Shown here one piece after another: positions 16,889-22,803 of a DNA stretch of 50,686 bases. Both the position numbers and the translations under genes were made by a program. Numbering within the stretch: position 1 is the first letter of the stretch; each line of letters starts with the position of its first letter. This stretch comes from HGM11368 sp051883415 (lineage in GTDB: Bacteria > Bacillota > Clostridia > Christensenellales > UBA3700), in contig JBJETR010000027.1 of assembly GCA_051883415.1 (NCBI GenBank), forward strand, positions 1-50,686, read 5' to 3'. The notes beneath the pieces are model-generated. The model did not search any database and had not been told where the DNA came from. It was given only the letters and a program-made list of their open reading frames with translations.

Positions 16889-18280
16889 ATGGAAAAAACG
16901 CAACAACTAGTACCTAACAAAATGGGCACGATGCCAATAGGTAAGCTTTTGTTTTCTATGGCATTGCCAATAGCCATATCCATGCTGGTGCAAGCGTTGT
17001 ACAACGTTATCGATAGCATATTCGTGGCAAAACTAGGCGAGGACGCTTTGACGGCGGTGTCGCTGGCTTTTCCTATCCAAAACGTCATCATTGCCATAGC
17101 CGTAGGTACGGGCGTGGGCGTCAATTCTTTGCTATCCAAGTCGCTTGGTCAACACAACTTCGATAGAGCCAACAAAGTGGCGTCCAACGCACTGTTGCTT
17201 GCTATCGTCAACACGGCGGTCGTGGCATTGATAGGCGGATTGTTTGCTCGCAAGTATTTTGAAATACAGACCGATATTACGTCAATAGTCGATATGGGTA
17301 CAGAGTACACTGTCATCGTGTGCGTTATATCCGTCGGCGTATTTTTCCAGGTAACCTTCGAAAGACTATTGCAAGCCACGGGCAAAACATTGTTGTCTAT
17401 GGCGATGCAATTGGTGGGAGCAGTCACCAATATCGTGCTTGATCCGATATTTATTTTCGGCTATCTCGGTGCGCCCGCAATGGGAGTTAAGGGTGCCGCA
17501 GTCGCTACGGTAATCGGTCAGATACTATCAATGCTCACGGGATTGGTCTTCAACTTATGCCTTAATAAGGAGATTAAACTATCTATCAGGGGTATGATAC
17601 CCGACGGTAAGCTGCTTGCCAAAATATACAAGGTGGCTATACCGTCCATGCTTATGGCGTCTATTACCTCGGTCACGGTCTTTGGCTTCAACCAAATACT
17701 GCTTGCTTTCAACACAGAGAGCAGCCTCATAGGCAATACTGCTACGTCATTCTTAGGCATATACTTCAAACTGCAGAGCTTTGTATTTATGCCGGTATTC
17801 GGTATCAACAACGCTATGATTCCTATCGTTGCCTACAACTTCGGAGCCAAGCAAAAGCCTAGGATTTGGAAGACCGTCAAGATATCCGTCTTGGCTGCCG
17901 TCGGTATAATGATGGTTGGATTTATCATTATGCAAAGCATGCCTAAGATTATGCTTACGCTATTCGAGGCGTCTGACGATATGATGGCTATAGGCACGGT
18001 AGGACTAAGAATTTTGTCGGTGTCCTTCTTGATAGCGGGCTTCAATATCGTCATGAGCGGACTTTTCCAAGCCATCGGCAATGCCTTCTACAGCTTGATT
18101 ATGTCGCTTTCTCGTCAAATTGTCATCGCCTTGCCCGTTGCATGGCTTCTTGCCAAGACGGGTAGCATAGACAACATTTGGTGGTCGTTGACGGTTGCCG
18201 AAGCCTTGAGTTTGTTCTTCAGCTTATTCTTCCTACGCAAGAGCAAAAAGATAATAGATAGAGAGATAGACAACGTGTAA
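16889..18280 (+). CDS. MATE-family efflux transporter
   Basis: A 463-residue polytopic membrane protein with about twelve hydrophobic segments, of the multidrug and toxin extrusion family, which exports cationic compounds by Na+ or H+ antiport. Typical features are MALPIAISMLVQALYNVIDSIFVAKLGEDALTAV-type opening, the repeat of this pattern in the second half, and GAPAMGVKGAAVATVIGQ around residue 190. I favour the ATG at 16889, which has GGTGA five bases upstream; a GTG at 16880 is possible and would add three residues. It has its own promoter. Substrate unknown. Confidence 0.92.
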   Translation: MEKTQQLVPNKMGTMPIGKLLFSMALPIAISMLVQALYNVIDSIFVAKLGEDALTAVSLAFPIQNVIIAIAVGTGVGVNSLLSKSLGQHNFDRANKVASNALLLAIVNTAVVALIGGLFARKYFEIQTDITSIVDMGTEYTVIVCVISVGVFFQVTFERLLQATGKTLLSMAMQLVGAVTNIVLDPIFIFGYLGAPAMGVKGAAVATVIGQILSMLTGLVFNLCLNKEIKLSIRGMIPDGKLLAKIYKVAIPSMLMASITSVTVFGFNQILLAFNTESSLIGNTATSFLGIYFKLQSFVFMPVFGINNAMIPIVAYNFGAKQKPRIWKTVKISVLAAVGIMMVGFIIMQSMPKIMLTLFEASDDMMAIGTVGLRILSVSFLIAGFNIVMSGLFQAIGNAFYSLIMSLSRQIVIALPVAWLLAKTGSIDNIWWSLTVAEALSLFFSLFFLRKSKKIIDREIDNV

Positions 18281-18366
18281 GTATCTCTTGGGAACTCATC
18301 CTTGCAAATGTTGGTGTCCAACTAAAGCCACAATGCTATTGCGGTGAAACATAGACGGTATTTTAT
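18281..18366. other. Start of a 986-base gene-free stretch (18281-19266)
   Basis: No protein-coding gene is supported between the MATE stop and 19267. The stretch holds the mosaic repeat cluster (18367-18901), a terminator (18963-18988), and the promoter, body and terminator of a structured RNA (19005-19248). No clear terminator follows the MATE gene itself. Confidence 0.7.
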
Positions 18367-18901
18367 TGTCATTGCGAACGACTGAAGGGAGTGTGGCAAT
18401 CCCAATTTTTATGTCATTGCCGTGGCGTTTAGCAAAATAGTATGTCATTGCGAGCCCTAGCTCAATTGTTTTGTCATTCCGAGCGAAATATTTTGAGCGT
18501 GGCAATCTCACCTATGTCATTGCGAAGTATACGCAGTATACTGTGGCAATCTCATCCGTATAAAAATGCCCCTTTGTGCAAAAAGAAATATGTCATTGTG
18601 AAGCCGTCAGGCTGTGACAATCTCCACCATATAAAAATGCCCTTTTGTGCAAAGGGGGCTCCCGACAACTATCGGGTGGGGGATTGTTTTGTCATTAAGT
18701 TGTGCACATTGGGGATCTCATCTTATTAAGCCGTCCCTTTGCTAATTATTATGCAATGTCATTGCGGTATAGCGTAACCAAAATAATTATGTCATTCCGA
18801 GCGTAGGCTCTTGAGCCGTAGCGTGGGAATCTCAATCCTATTAAAAGCCGTCCCTGTGTAAGGGAAGGGGGACCACCAAAGGTGGTGGAAGGGTTGTTTT
18901 G
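18367..18901 (+). repeat. Mosaic of two interspersed repeat families (A and B)
   Basis: Family A: about nine copies of a 35-45-base unit running from TGTCATTGCGA (or TGTCATTCCGAG) to GTGGCAATCTCA, with a variable, often self-complementary middle. Clear copies are at 18367-18404, 18472-18510, 18515-18554, 18591-18625 and 18790-18834; others are partial. Family B: four copies of a unit that starts GCC(C/G)TCCCTTTG-like and contains TTTGTGCAAA, followed in the two full copies by a hairpin (CCCGA/TCGGG at 18661-18675, CCACC/GGTGG at 18873-18886) and GGATTGTTTTG. A and B alternate. They resemble the palindromic intergenic repeats scattered through many bacterial genomes. Confidence 0.85.
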
Positions 18902-18962
18902 TGCATATATATATCGCAACAGTGAATTGTACTTAGGGATGGTATAACAAATAGAATATTTT

Positions 18963-18988
18963 ACTCGACTTTATGAGTCGAGTTTTTT
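18963..18988 (+). terminator. Strong terminator upstream of the structured RNA
   Basis: An 8-bp perfect stem (ACTCGACT with AGTCGAGT), 5-base loop and six T. No gene ends nearby; it would insulate the RNA promoter from read-through out of the repeat cluster and MATE gene. Confidence 0.8.
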
Positions 18989-19004
18989 ACTCATTCAAAA
19001 CTGC

Positions 19005-19033
19005 TTGATAAATCTTTTGATTTATGTTATATT
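19005..19033 (+). promoter_or_regulatory. Promoter of the structured RNA
   Basis: TTGATA (19005-19010), 17-base spacer, TATATT (19028-19033) with an upstream TG. The predicted start, near 19040, coincides with the first base of the closing helix of the RNA. Confidence 0.78.
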
Positions 19034-19039
19034 AGTTAT

Positions 19040-19248
19040 GCCAAACTAACTAAATAAACGTAGGAATTATGGTGTAATTTTCTTTTTATAGATAATTATA
19101 TCTGTTTTTCTCACAATAGTACCATTGAATTTGATAAAATGCAGATTCTACTTGTGCTATTGTGGTTACACCATTTTGCGTGAAGTTAGTTTGGCGACTA
19201 TCGGAGTCTGCGTTTTTGTGCGTTTACTTCGGTAGGCGCACTTTTTTT
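19040..19248 (+). ncRNA. Structured RNA of about 209 nt, class not identified
   Basis: Nested perfect helices: P1, 12 bp, 19040-19051 with 19184-19195; P2, 9 bp, 19069-19077 with 19166-19174; P3, 12 bp with end wobbles, 19111-19122 with 19154-19165. A small hairpin (AGATA/TATCT) at 19090-19103 sits beside P2. The P3 loop segment 19136-19148 can pair over 13 bp with 19204-19216, downstream of P1, as a pseudoknot or an alternative fold. A terminator with a TTCG loop follows. The RNA starts at a good promoter and ends six bases before the ribosome site of a zinc-ribbon gene, so it is either a free RNA or a leader with an attenuator. I could not match it to tmRNA, RNase P, SRP or a known riboswitch; size and architecture recall large clostridial RNAs such as the raiA motif. 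Confidence 0.75.
19218..19248 (+). terminator. Terminator of the structured RNA
   Basis: A 10-bp stem, GTGCGTTTAC with GTAGGCGCAC (two G-T pairs), TTCG tetraloop, seven T. It is 7 bases before the GAGGAGG of the next gene. Confidence 0.92.
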
Positions 19249-19266
19249 ACAATTGAGGAGGTTATT

Positions 19267-19473
19267 ATGAAAGCACCAAAAGAATGTCCGATGTGTGGCG
19301 AAAAAGCCAAGTGGAAGCATGTTGATGATGCCAAAAAAGGTTTTTCGGGCGGAAAAGCACTTATAGGAGGTATTCTGCTTGGACCGGTTGGTTTAGTGGC
19401 AGGAGCTTTGGGGAAAAAGAAACATTTATATATTTGTGCAAAATGCGGCTTTCAACACGAATATGATGATTAA
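19267..19473 (+). CDS. Small double-CxxC zinc-ribbon protein with glycine-rich core
   Basis: A 68-residue protein: CPMC near the N-terminus and CAKC near the C-terminus form a probable zinc ribbon, split by a glycine-rich hydrophobic stretch (SGGKALIGGILLGPVGLVAGALGKKK). Such a stretch could insert in or lie on a membrane. The ATG at 19267 has GAGGAGG at 19255-19261; the longer frame upstream runs through the RNA terminator and is not real. Function unknown. Expression probably depends on read-through or switching of the structured RNA directly upstream, since no separate promoter is visible. Confidence 0.8.
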   Translation: MKAPKECPMCGEKAKWKHVDDAKKGFSGGKALIGGILLGPVGLVAGALGKKKHLYICAKCGFQHEYDD

Positions 19474-19510
19474 AGTTAAGTTCATATACTTTTGGAAATA
19501 TAGTTGCATA

Positions 19511-19724
19511 TTTTGTAAATCAAAAAAAGACTAACGAAATTTTGTTAGCCTTTTAGATTGTCTAAAAATCTCTTATAAGAACTTACTTGTTCGGGGCAAG
19601 TTTGCAAAACCGATATTATTTTTTCCTATCTTCCAGATACTTTTCCATACCTTGCACCGTTGCCTTGGCTATATGGTAGTCTGCGAAAATCATTATTGCG
19701 CAAGTGAGCAAAGCAAGCATGCTC
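19511..19724. repeat. Direct repeat, copy 1 (about 0.2 kb)
   Basis: Nearly identical (only a handful of differences and one or two indels) to 20309-20520. It includes a terminator-like inverted repeat (19527-19554), a spacer and the last 35 codons of the membrane protein gene whose intact copy is at 20412-20714. Similarity stops abruptly at about 19717-19724. Confidence 0.9.
19616..19724 (-). pseudogene. Truncated 3' copy of the small membrane protein gene
   Basis: Read on the minus strand, this encodes ML-ALLTCAIMIFADYHIAK and then ATVQGMEKYLEDRKK and a stop, matching the last 35 residues of the intact protein at 20412-20714 with one substitution (Ala for Thr) and a changed entry point. It has no start or 5' part, so it is a dead fragment marking the left junction of the bounded segment. 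Confidence 0.85.
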
Positions 19725-19741
19725 GCAGACACTCTCTAATT

Positions 19742-19942
19742 TTAATCTTTTATAAACTCTACCACGTCTTCTATTTTGCAATCCAAAAATGAGCAAATTC
19801 TATCAAGCGTTTTCATTTCAATGTTTTGATTTGCTTTTAATCTACGCACTGTTTTGCTATCGATACCACATTCTTCTCTAAGCCTATATGTGGAAACGCC
19901 CTTTTTATCCATTGTTAAAAATAATCTATCGAATTTAAACAT
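19742..19942 (-). CDS. XRE-family small helix-turn-helix regulator
   Basis: A 66-residue Cro/CI-type DNA-binding protein. The helix-turn-helix reads STYRLREECGIDSKTVRRLK (17-36), followed by the usual TLDRICSFLDCKIEDVVEF closing helices. It has no extra domain and is the size of phage- or element-type repressors. Its stop is only 18 bases from the left repeat junction. It is divergent from the small gene at 20037 with a shared 94-base region full of GGGGAT repeats, so it very likely controls that gene and itself. Confidence 0.88.
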   Translation of the reverse strand: MFKFDRLFLTMDKKGVSTYRLREECGIDSKTVRRLKANQNIEMKTLDRICSFLDCKIEDVVEFIKD

Positions 19943-19945
19943 TTT

Positions 19946-20030
19946 AACCCCCTATGTTGACATTCTATATTATGGGGATTATAATCTTATTTATTAAGGG
20001 GATATAATCCCCAATTTGAGTATAGGGGGG
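19946..20030. promoter_or_regulatory. Divergent promoter and operator region of the XRE regulator
   Basis: A consensus promoter on the plus strand, TTGACA (19957-19962), 17-base spacer, TATAAT (19980-19985). Overlapping or flanking it: CCCCCTAT at 19948-19955, GGGGATTATAATC at 19974-19986, GGGGATATAATCCCC at 19998-20012 (arms GGGGAT/ATCCCC) and ATAGGGGGGATT at 20022-20033. The repeated GGGGAT half-sites over the -10 and start are what an autoregulating XRE repressor would bind. Confidence 0.72.
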
Positions 20031-20036
20031 ATTCTT

Positions 20037-20279
20037 ATGGAATTATGGAGAGAATTGTTAATAAGTGGATTGCAAAATGAGGATTACAAACTTGATTGTA
20101 TAGATGATAAGACGCTAAAAGAAATAGTAGAGATTAGAAGTTATCAAGTATTATTGCAAATCAAACGTATCATTGAAGATGAAAGGTTGTTAGATTGTGA
20201 CTGTTTCATAAAAATTGAAGAAATAATATGTGCATTAGAAGAGAATAAAATATTTTGCGATAGACACGATTTTGGTTAA
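20037..20279 (+). CDS. Small acidic protein with conserved-looking RHDFG C-terminus
   Basis: An 80-residue, helix-rich protein (MELWRELLISGLQNE start) with a C-terminal part reading CFIKIEEIICALEENK and ending in RHDFG. I recall short proteins of clostridia and their mobile elements with this ending, but cannot name a characterised function. AGGGGGG at 20024-20030 precedes the ATG; the longer frame from 20016 starts at TTG inside the operator and is unlikely. It is driven by the consensus promoter facing away from the XRE gene and is enclosed by the 0.2-kb direct repeats. Its composition is more AT-rich than the core genes. Confidence 0.72.
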   Translation: MELWRELLISGLQNEDYKLDCIDDKTLKEIVEIRSYQVLLQIKRIIEDERLLDCDCFIKIEEIICALEENKIFCDRHDFG

Positions 20280-20308
20280 ATTGACTTTAATCAGTTCATC
20301 TCTTTTGA

Positions 20309-20520
20309 TTTTGTAATCAAAAAAGACTAACGAAATTTTGTTAGTCTTTTAGATTGTCTAAAAATCTCTTATAAGAACTTACTTGTTCGGGGCAAGTTTG
20401 CAAAACCGATATTATTTTTTCCTATCTTCCAGATACTTCTCCATACCTTGCACCGTTGTTTTGGCTATATGGTAGTCGGCGAAAATCATTATTGCGCAAG
20501 TGAGCAAAGCAAGGACGCTC
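20309..20520. repeat. Direct repeat, copy 2 (about 0.2 kb)
   Basis: Partner of 19511-19724. It contains the bidirectional terminator and the 3' end of the intact small membrane protein gene. Offset between copies is about 796 bases, the length of the enclosed unit. Confidence 0.9.
20321..20350. terminator. Bidirectional terminator
   Basis: An 11-bp perfect stem, AAAAGACTAAC with GTTAGTCTTTT, 8-base loop. It can end both the small plus-strand gene and the minus-strand rqcP-ispDF group. A slightly decayed copy lies at 19527-19554. Confidence 0.82.
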
Positions 20521-20714
20521 ATTGTTATACCGCCGAGTATGGTCTTGGTTCCTTCAAAGGCAAAGCTTTTGACGAGATAAAAAGCACCCGTCACACCAAC
20601 GAACCCGCCAACGAAGAGTATACAAATAAACCCCACGCAGGAGACAATCGTCATCAATATCATCAAGATATCGTTGAATATCAATTCTGATTTTTTCACT
20701 TGCTTTTCGTCCAT
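20412..20714 (-). CDS. Hypothetical small membrane protein (three TM segments)
   Basis: A 100-residue protein with hydrophobic segments near residues 14-36, 39-55 and 60-80, a short acidic N-terminus (MDEKQVKKSE) and a basic C-terminus (MEKYLEDRKK). It lies 35 bases after the ispDF stop in the same direction, so it is probably the last gene of the rqcP-ispDF unit. Its 3' third is duplicated 0.8 kb away. No family recognised. Confidence 0.7.
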   Translation of the reverse strand: MDEKQVKKSELIFNDILMILMTIVSCVGFICILFVGGFVGVTGAFYLVKSFAFEGTKTILGGITMSVLALLTCAIMIFADYHIAKTTVQGMEKYLEDRKK

Positions 20715-20749
20715 ATTATTATTTTACCATTATATGGGTAGATTTTCAA

Positions 20750-21880
20750 CTATTTTTGATATAGGGCGCAGTAGGCGTTGCAACTAATAGCTTCTTCTCG
20801 ACCGACCAATCCAAGCTTTTCGGTGGTGGTTGCGGTTATACTAACTCTGGTGACGTCGATATCCATCGCCTTGGCTAGCGTTTCTTCGATTATAGGGATA
20901 AACTCGGCAAGTCGTGGTTTTTGTGCCATAATCGTAGCCGATACGTTGCCAACTCTATAGCCTTGACTTTTTAGTAGTCCAAGCACGTTTTTTAGCAATA
21001 TTATGCTAGATATATTTTTGAAAGCAGGGTTGGTGTCGGGGAAGAGTCTGCCTATATCTCCGTTGTGAGAGGCGGAGAGCAGTGAGTCCATGATTGCGTG
21101 CGTCAACACGTCGGCATCGCTGTGTCCGAGCAGTCCCTTGTCGTGAGGTATATTGACGCCACCGAGTATTAGGGCTCTACCTTCTACAAGTTGGTGGGTG
21201 TCCCAACCGCAACCCGCAAAGAAGGTCTCGGGAACGAATCTGGACAGGTCGCTGGCATAGGTGATTTTTGTATTGTCGCTATCGCCCTCAACGAGGTAAA
21301 TTTTGCCTATATACTCTTCGTATAGAGAGGCGTCGTCGGAGAAAGTCTTATCATCGAGCTGGGCTTGAGCATAAGCTTCCTTCAACTTTTTTGCATCGAA
21401 TATTTGAGGAGTCTGCACTGCCCAATACTTAGACCTATCTACCGCCTCACTCAGTCCGTTTTCTACTATGCGTAGGCTGTCGGACACGGGTAGGGCAGCC
21501 ACGCCGTTGCCCCATTTGATAGCGCAAGCTATAGTCCTGTCTATCAAGGCTTTTTTGACGAAAGGTCTTGCACCGTCGTGTACGATAACCAGGTCGCAGT
21601 CGTCCTCTATGCAAGATAGGGCGTTGCGTACCGAAGCAGTGCGATTGTCACCGCCCTTGCATATTGTAATGTCGGCGTCAACGTTGTCTATTGCCTCGGC
21701 TATCCACTCTCTGTCTTCATCTGCGCAAGCGATAATCAGTCTTGACACGTCTTGTCTGCAAAAGGCTGTCAAAGTTTTGCAGAGCAGTGGCATACCGCCT
21801 ATATTAAACTTAAGTTTACTATATCCGAGCCCCGCTCTCGTCGAAGCTCCGCCACAAGGGAATATTGCGTTAATTTTCAT
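20750..21880 (-). CDS. ispDF: Bifunctional IspD-IspF (MEP isoprenoid pathway)
   Basis: A 376-residue fusion of two non-consecutive MEP-pathway enzymes. Residues 1 to about 218 are IspD (4-diphosphocytidyl-methylerythritol synthase), with the nucleotide loop FPCGGASTRAG and VIVHDGARPFV. From about 220 onward is IspF (methylerythritol cyclodiphosphate synthase), with the metal ligands Asp227, His229 (GCGWDTHQL) and His261, plus LGHSDADVLTHAIMDSLL. The enzymes are usually separate genes in Bacillota. Its start overlaps rqcP by 11 bases. Identity is secure. Confidence 0.96.
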   Translation of the reverse strand: MKINAIFPCGGASTRAGLGYSKLKFNIGGMPLLCKTLTAFCRQDVSRLIIACADEDREWIAEAIDNVDADITICKGGDNRTASVRNALSCIEDDCDLVIVHDGARPFVKKALIDRTIACAIKWGNGVAALPVSDSLRIVENGLSEAVDRSKYWAVQTPQIFDAKKLKEAYAQAQLDDKTFSDDASLYEEYIGKIYLVEGDSDNTKITYASDLSRFVPETFFAGCGWDTHQLVEGRALILGGVNIPHDKGLLGHSDADVLTHAIMDSLLSASHNGDIGRLFPDTNPAFKNISSIILLKNVLGLLKSQGYRVGNVSATIMAQKPRLAEFIPIIEETLAKAMDIDVTRVSITATTTEKLGLVGREEAISCNAYCALYQK

Positions 21881-22121
21881 CGGTCAACACCTCGTACATG
21901 TCCGTGCAGTCTTGTTTTTTGATTGTTTCTTCTACCTTGAGTATCCTAAATCTAAAGGTCTTGTCACCAAAGAACAGCGTTACTCTATCGCCTACCTTGA
22001 CTTGCGTACCTGCTTTGGCAGGGCGAGAGTTGATTTGCACTCTCTGAGCGTCGCACGCTTCGTTGGCAACTGTGCGTCTCTTGATAATTCTCGATACTTT
22101 CAAAAATTTGTCCAATCTCAT
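21870..22121 (-). CDS. rqcP: S4-domain RNA-binding protein RqcP (YabO-like)
   Basis: An 83-residue S4-domain protein. MRLDKFLKVSRIIKRRT and the later VNSRPAKAGTQVKVGD-type segment are typical of the RqcP/Hsp15 group, which binds the large ribosomal subunit and 23S/tRNA during ribosome-associated quality control, working with RqcH. The 3' end overlaps ispDF by 11 bases, so expression is coupled. The partner RqcH is not in this window. Confidence in the family is high; the precise RQC role is by homology. Confidence 0.9.
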   Translation of the reverse strand: MRLDKFLKVSRIIKRRTVANEACDAQRVQINSRPAKAGTQVKVGDRVTLFFGDKTFRFRILKVEETIKKQDCTDMYEVLTDEN

Positions 22122-22161
22122 AGCAATTCTCTTTTGATAGATATTATATTACGTACTAATA

Positions 22162-22189
22162 AGTATATCATAATAAAAAATAATATCAA
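22162..22189 (-). promoter_or_regulatory. Promoter for rqcP-ispDF
   Basis: Minus-strand TTGATA (22189-22184), 16-base spacer, TATACT (22167-22162). It has the same hexamers as the reductase-gene promoter. A second TATAAT occurs closer to the gene at 22148-22143 without a good -35. Confidence 0.6.
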
Positions 22190-22199
22190 TATTTATCCA

Positions 22200-22620
22200 A
22201 TATTTATACAAAAATTTTTACCTTACAATACGCCTATGACGAATAATTTATAATATTTTCGAAGTTGGCGTTTATTTTAATTTTTTTATTGAGAGGTATT
22301 TGTCATAGTAAATAATTACTATAATTTTTATACTTTAGTTTTAGTGGTTAAAATTTTACAAAAATTTTACCTTGTTTAAAAATTTTACAAAAATTTTACA
22401 ATCTAAAATCGCAAAAAATTCTTCTTTTGCACTAGCGTTTTTAGACTACCAATCTATACGTGGTGAGCAATTTTTTGTCAATATGACGATTGAATTTTGG
22501 GTAAGAGAGTGTCGATTATACGTTGAGGAGTGTTGCCTGCAATATGGGGCAATATAACGTCGAAAATCTTCTCTACGTAAGAAGATATTATCTTCATTGC
22601 TGATAGGTTGGTTTTGTTTT
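22200..22620. other. AT-rich gene-free stretch upstream of rpoB
   Basis: The 682 bases between rqcP and rpoB hold no convincing gene; a 61-codon frame at 22372-22557 has no ribosome site. Visible items are tandem repeats of TTTAAAAATTTTACAAAAATTTTAC type at about 22352-22400 and a 7-bp hairpin (ATCTTCT/AGAAGAT at 22566-22586) without a T-run. The rpoB promoters lie just downstream. Confidence 0.6.
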
Positions 22621-22649
22621 TTGTCTTATATAGCCAATTTAGATATAAT
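22621..22649 (+). promoter_or_regulatory. rpoBC promoter P1
   Basis: TTGTCT (22621-22626), 17-base spacer, TATAAT (22644-22649). Upstream member of a tandem pair. Confidence 0.65.
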
Positions 22650-22692
22650 ACTCGCAAAAATTAAAAATTTACGTTTATTTTATAAAAAAGCG

Positions 22693-22721
22693 TTGACTTG
22701 CTTGTGGGCTTGTGCTAAAAT
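22693..22721 (+). promoter_or_regulatory. rpoBC promoter P2
   Basis: TTGACT (22693-22698), 17-base spacer, TAAAAT (22716-22721) with an extended TG at 22713-22714. The leader just downstream can form a hairpin, GTGCAACTAT near 22730 with ATAGTTGTGC near 22760. Confidence 0.78.
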
Positions 22722-22803
22722 CTATAATCGTGCAACTATGCGTTATTATATTTATTATATAGTTGTGCCAATTATTACGAAAATATTTTAAGGAGGGTTT
22801 GAT

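Noticed and set aside
18442..18729. 95-codon open frame in the repeat cluster
   Set aside because: It is made of family A and B repeats, with no ribosome site or protein-like composition.
19040..19248. Identity as tmRNA, RNase P RNA, SRP RNA or a standard riboswitch
   Set aside because: No tRNA-like ends or CCA, no conserved RNase P or SRP core, no known aptamer motif. 6S RNA was considered for the rod-like shape, but the 13-bp long-range pairing does not fit.
22372..22557. 61-codon open frame upstream of rpoB
   Set aside because: Starts inside AT-rich tandem repeats, no ribosome site, no recognisable domain.
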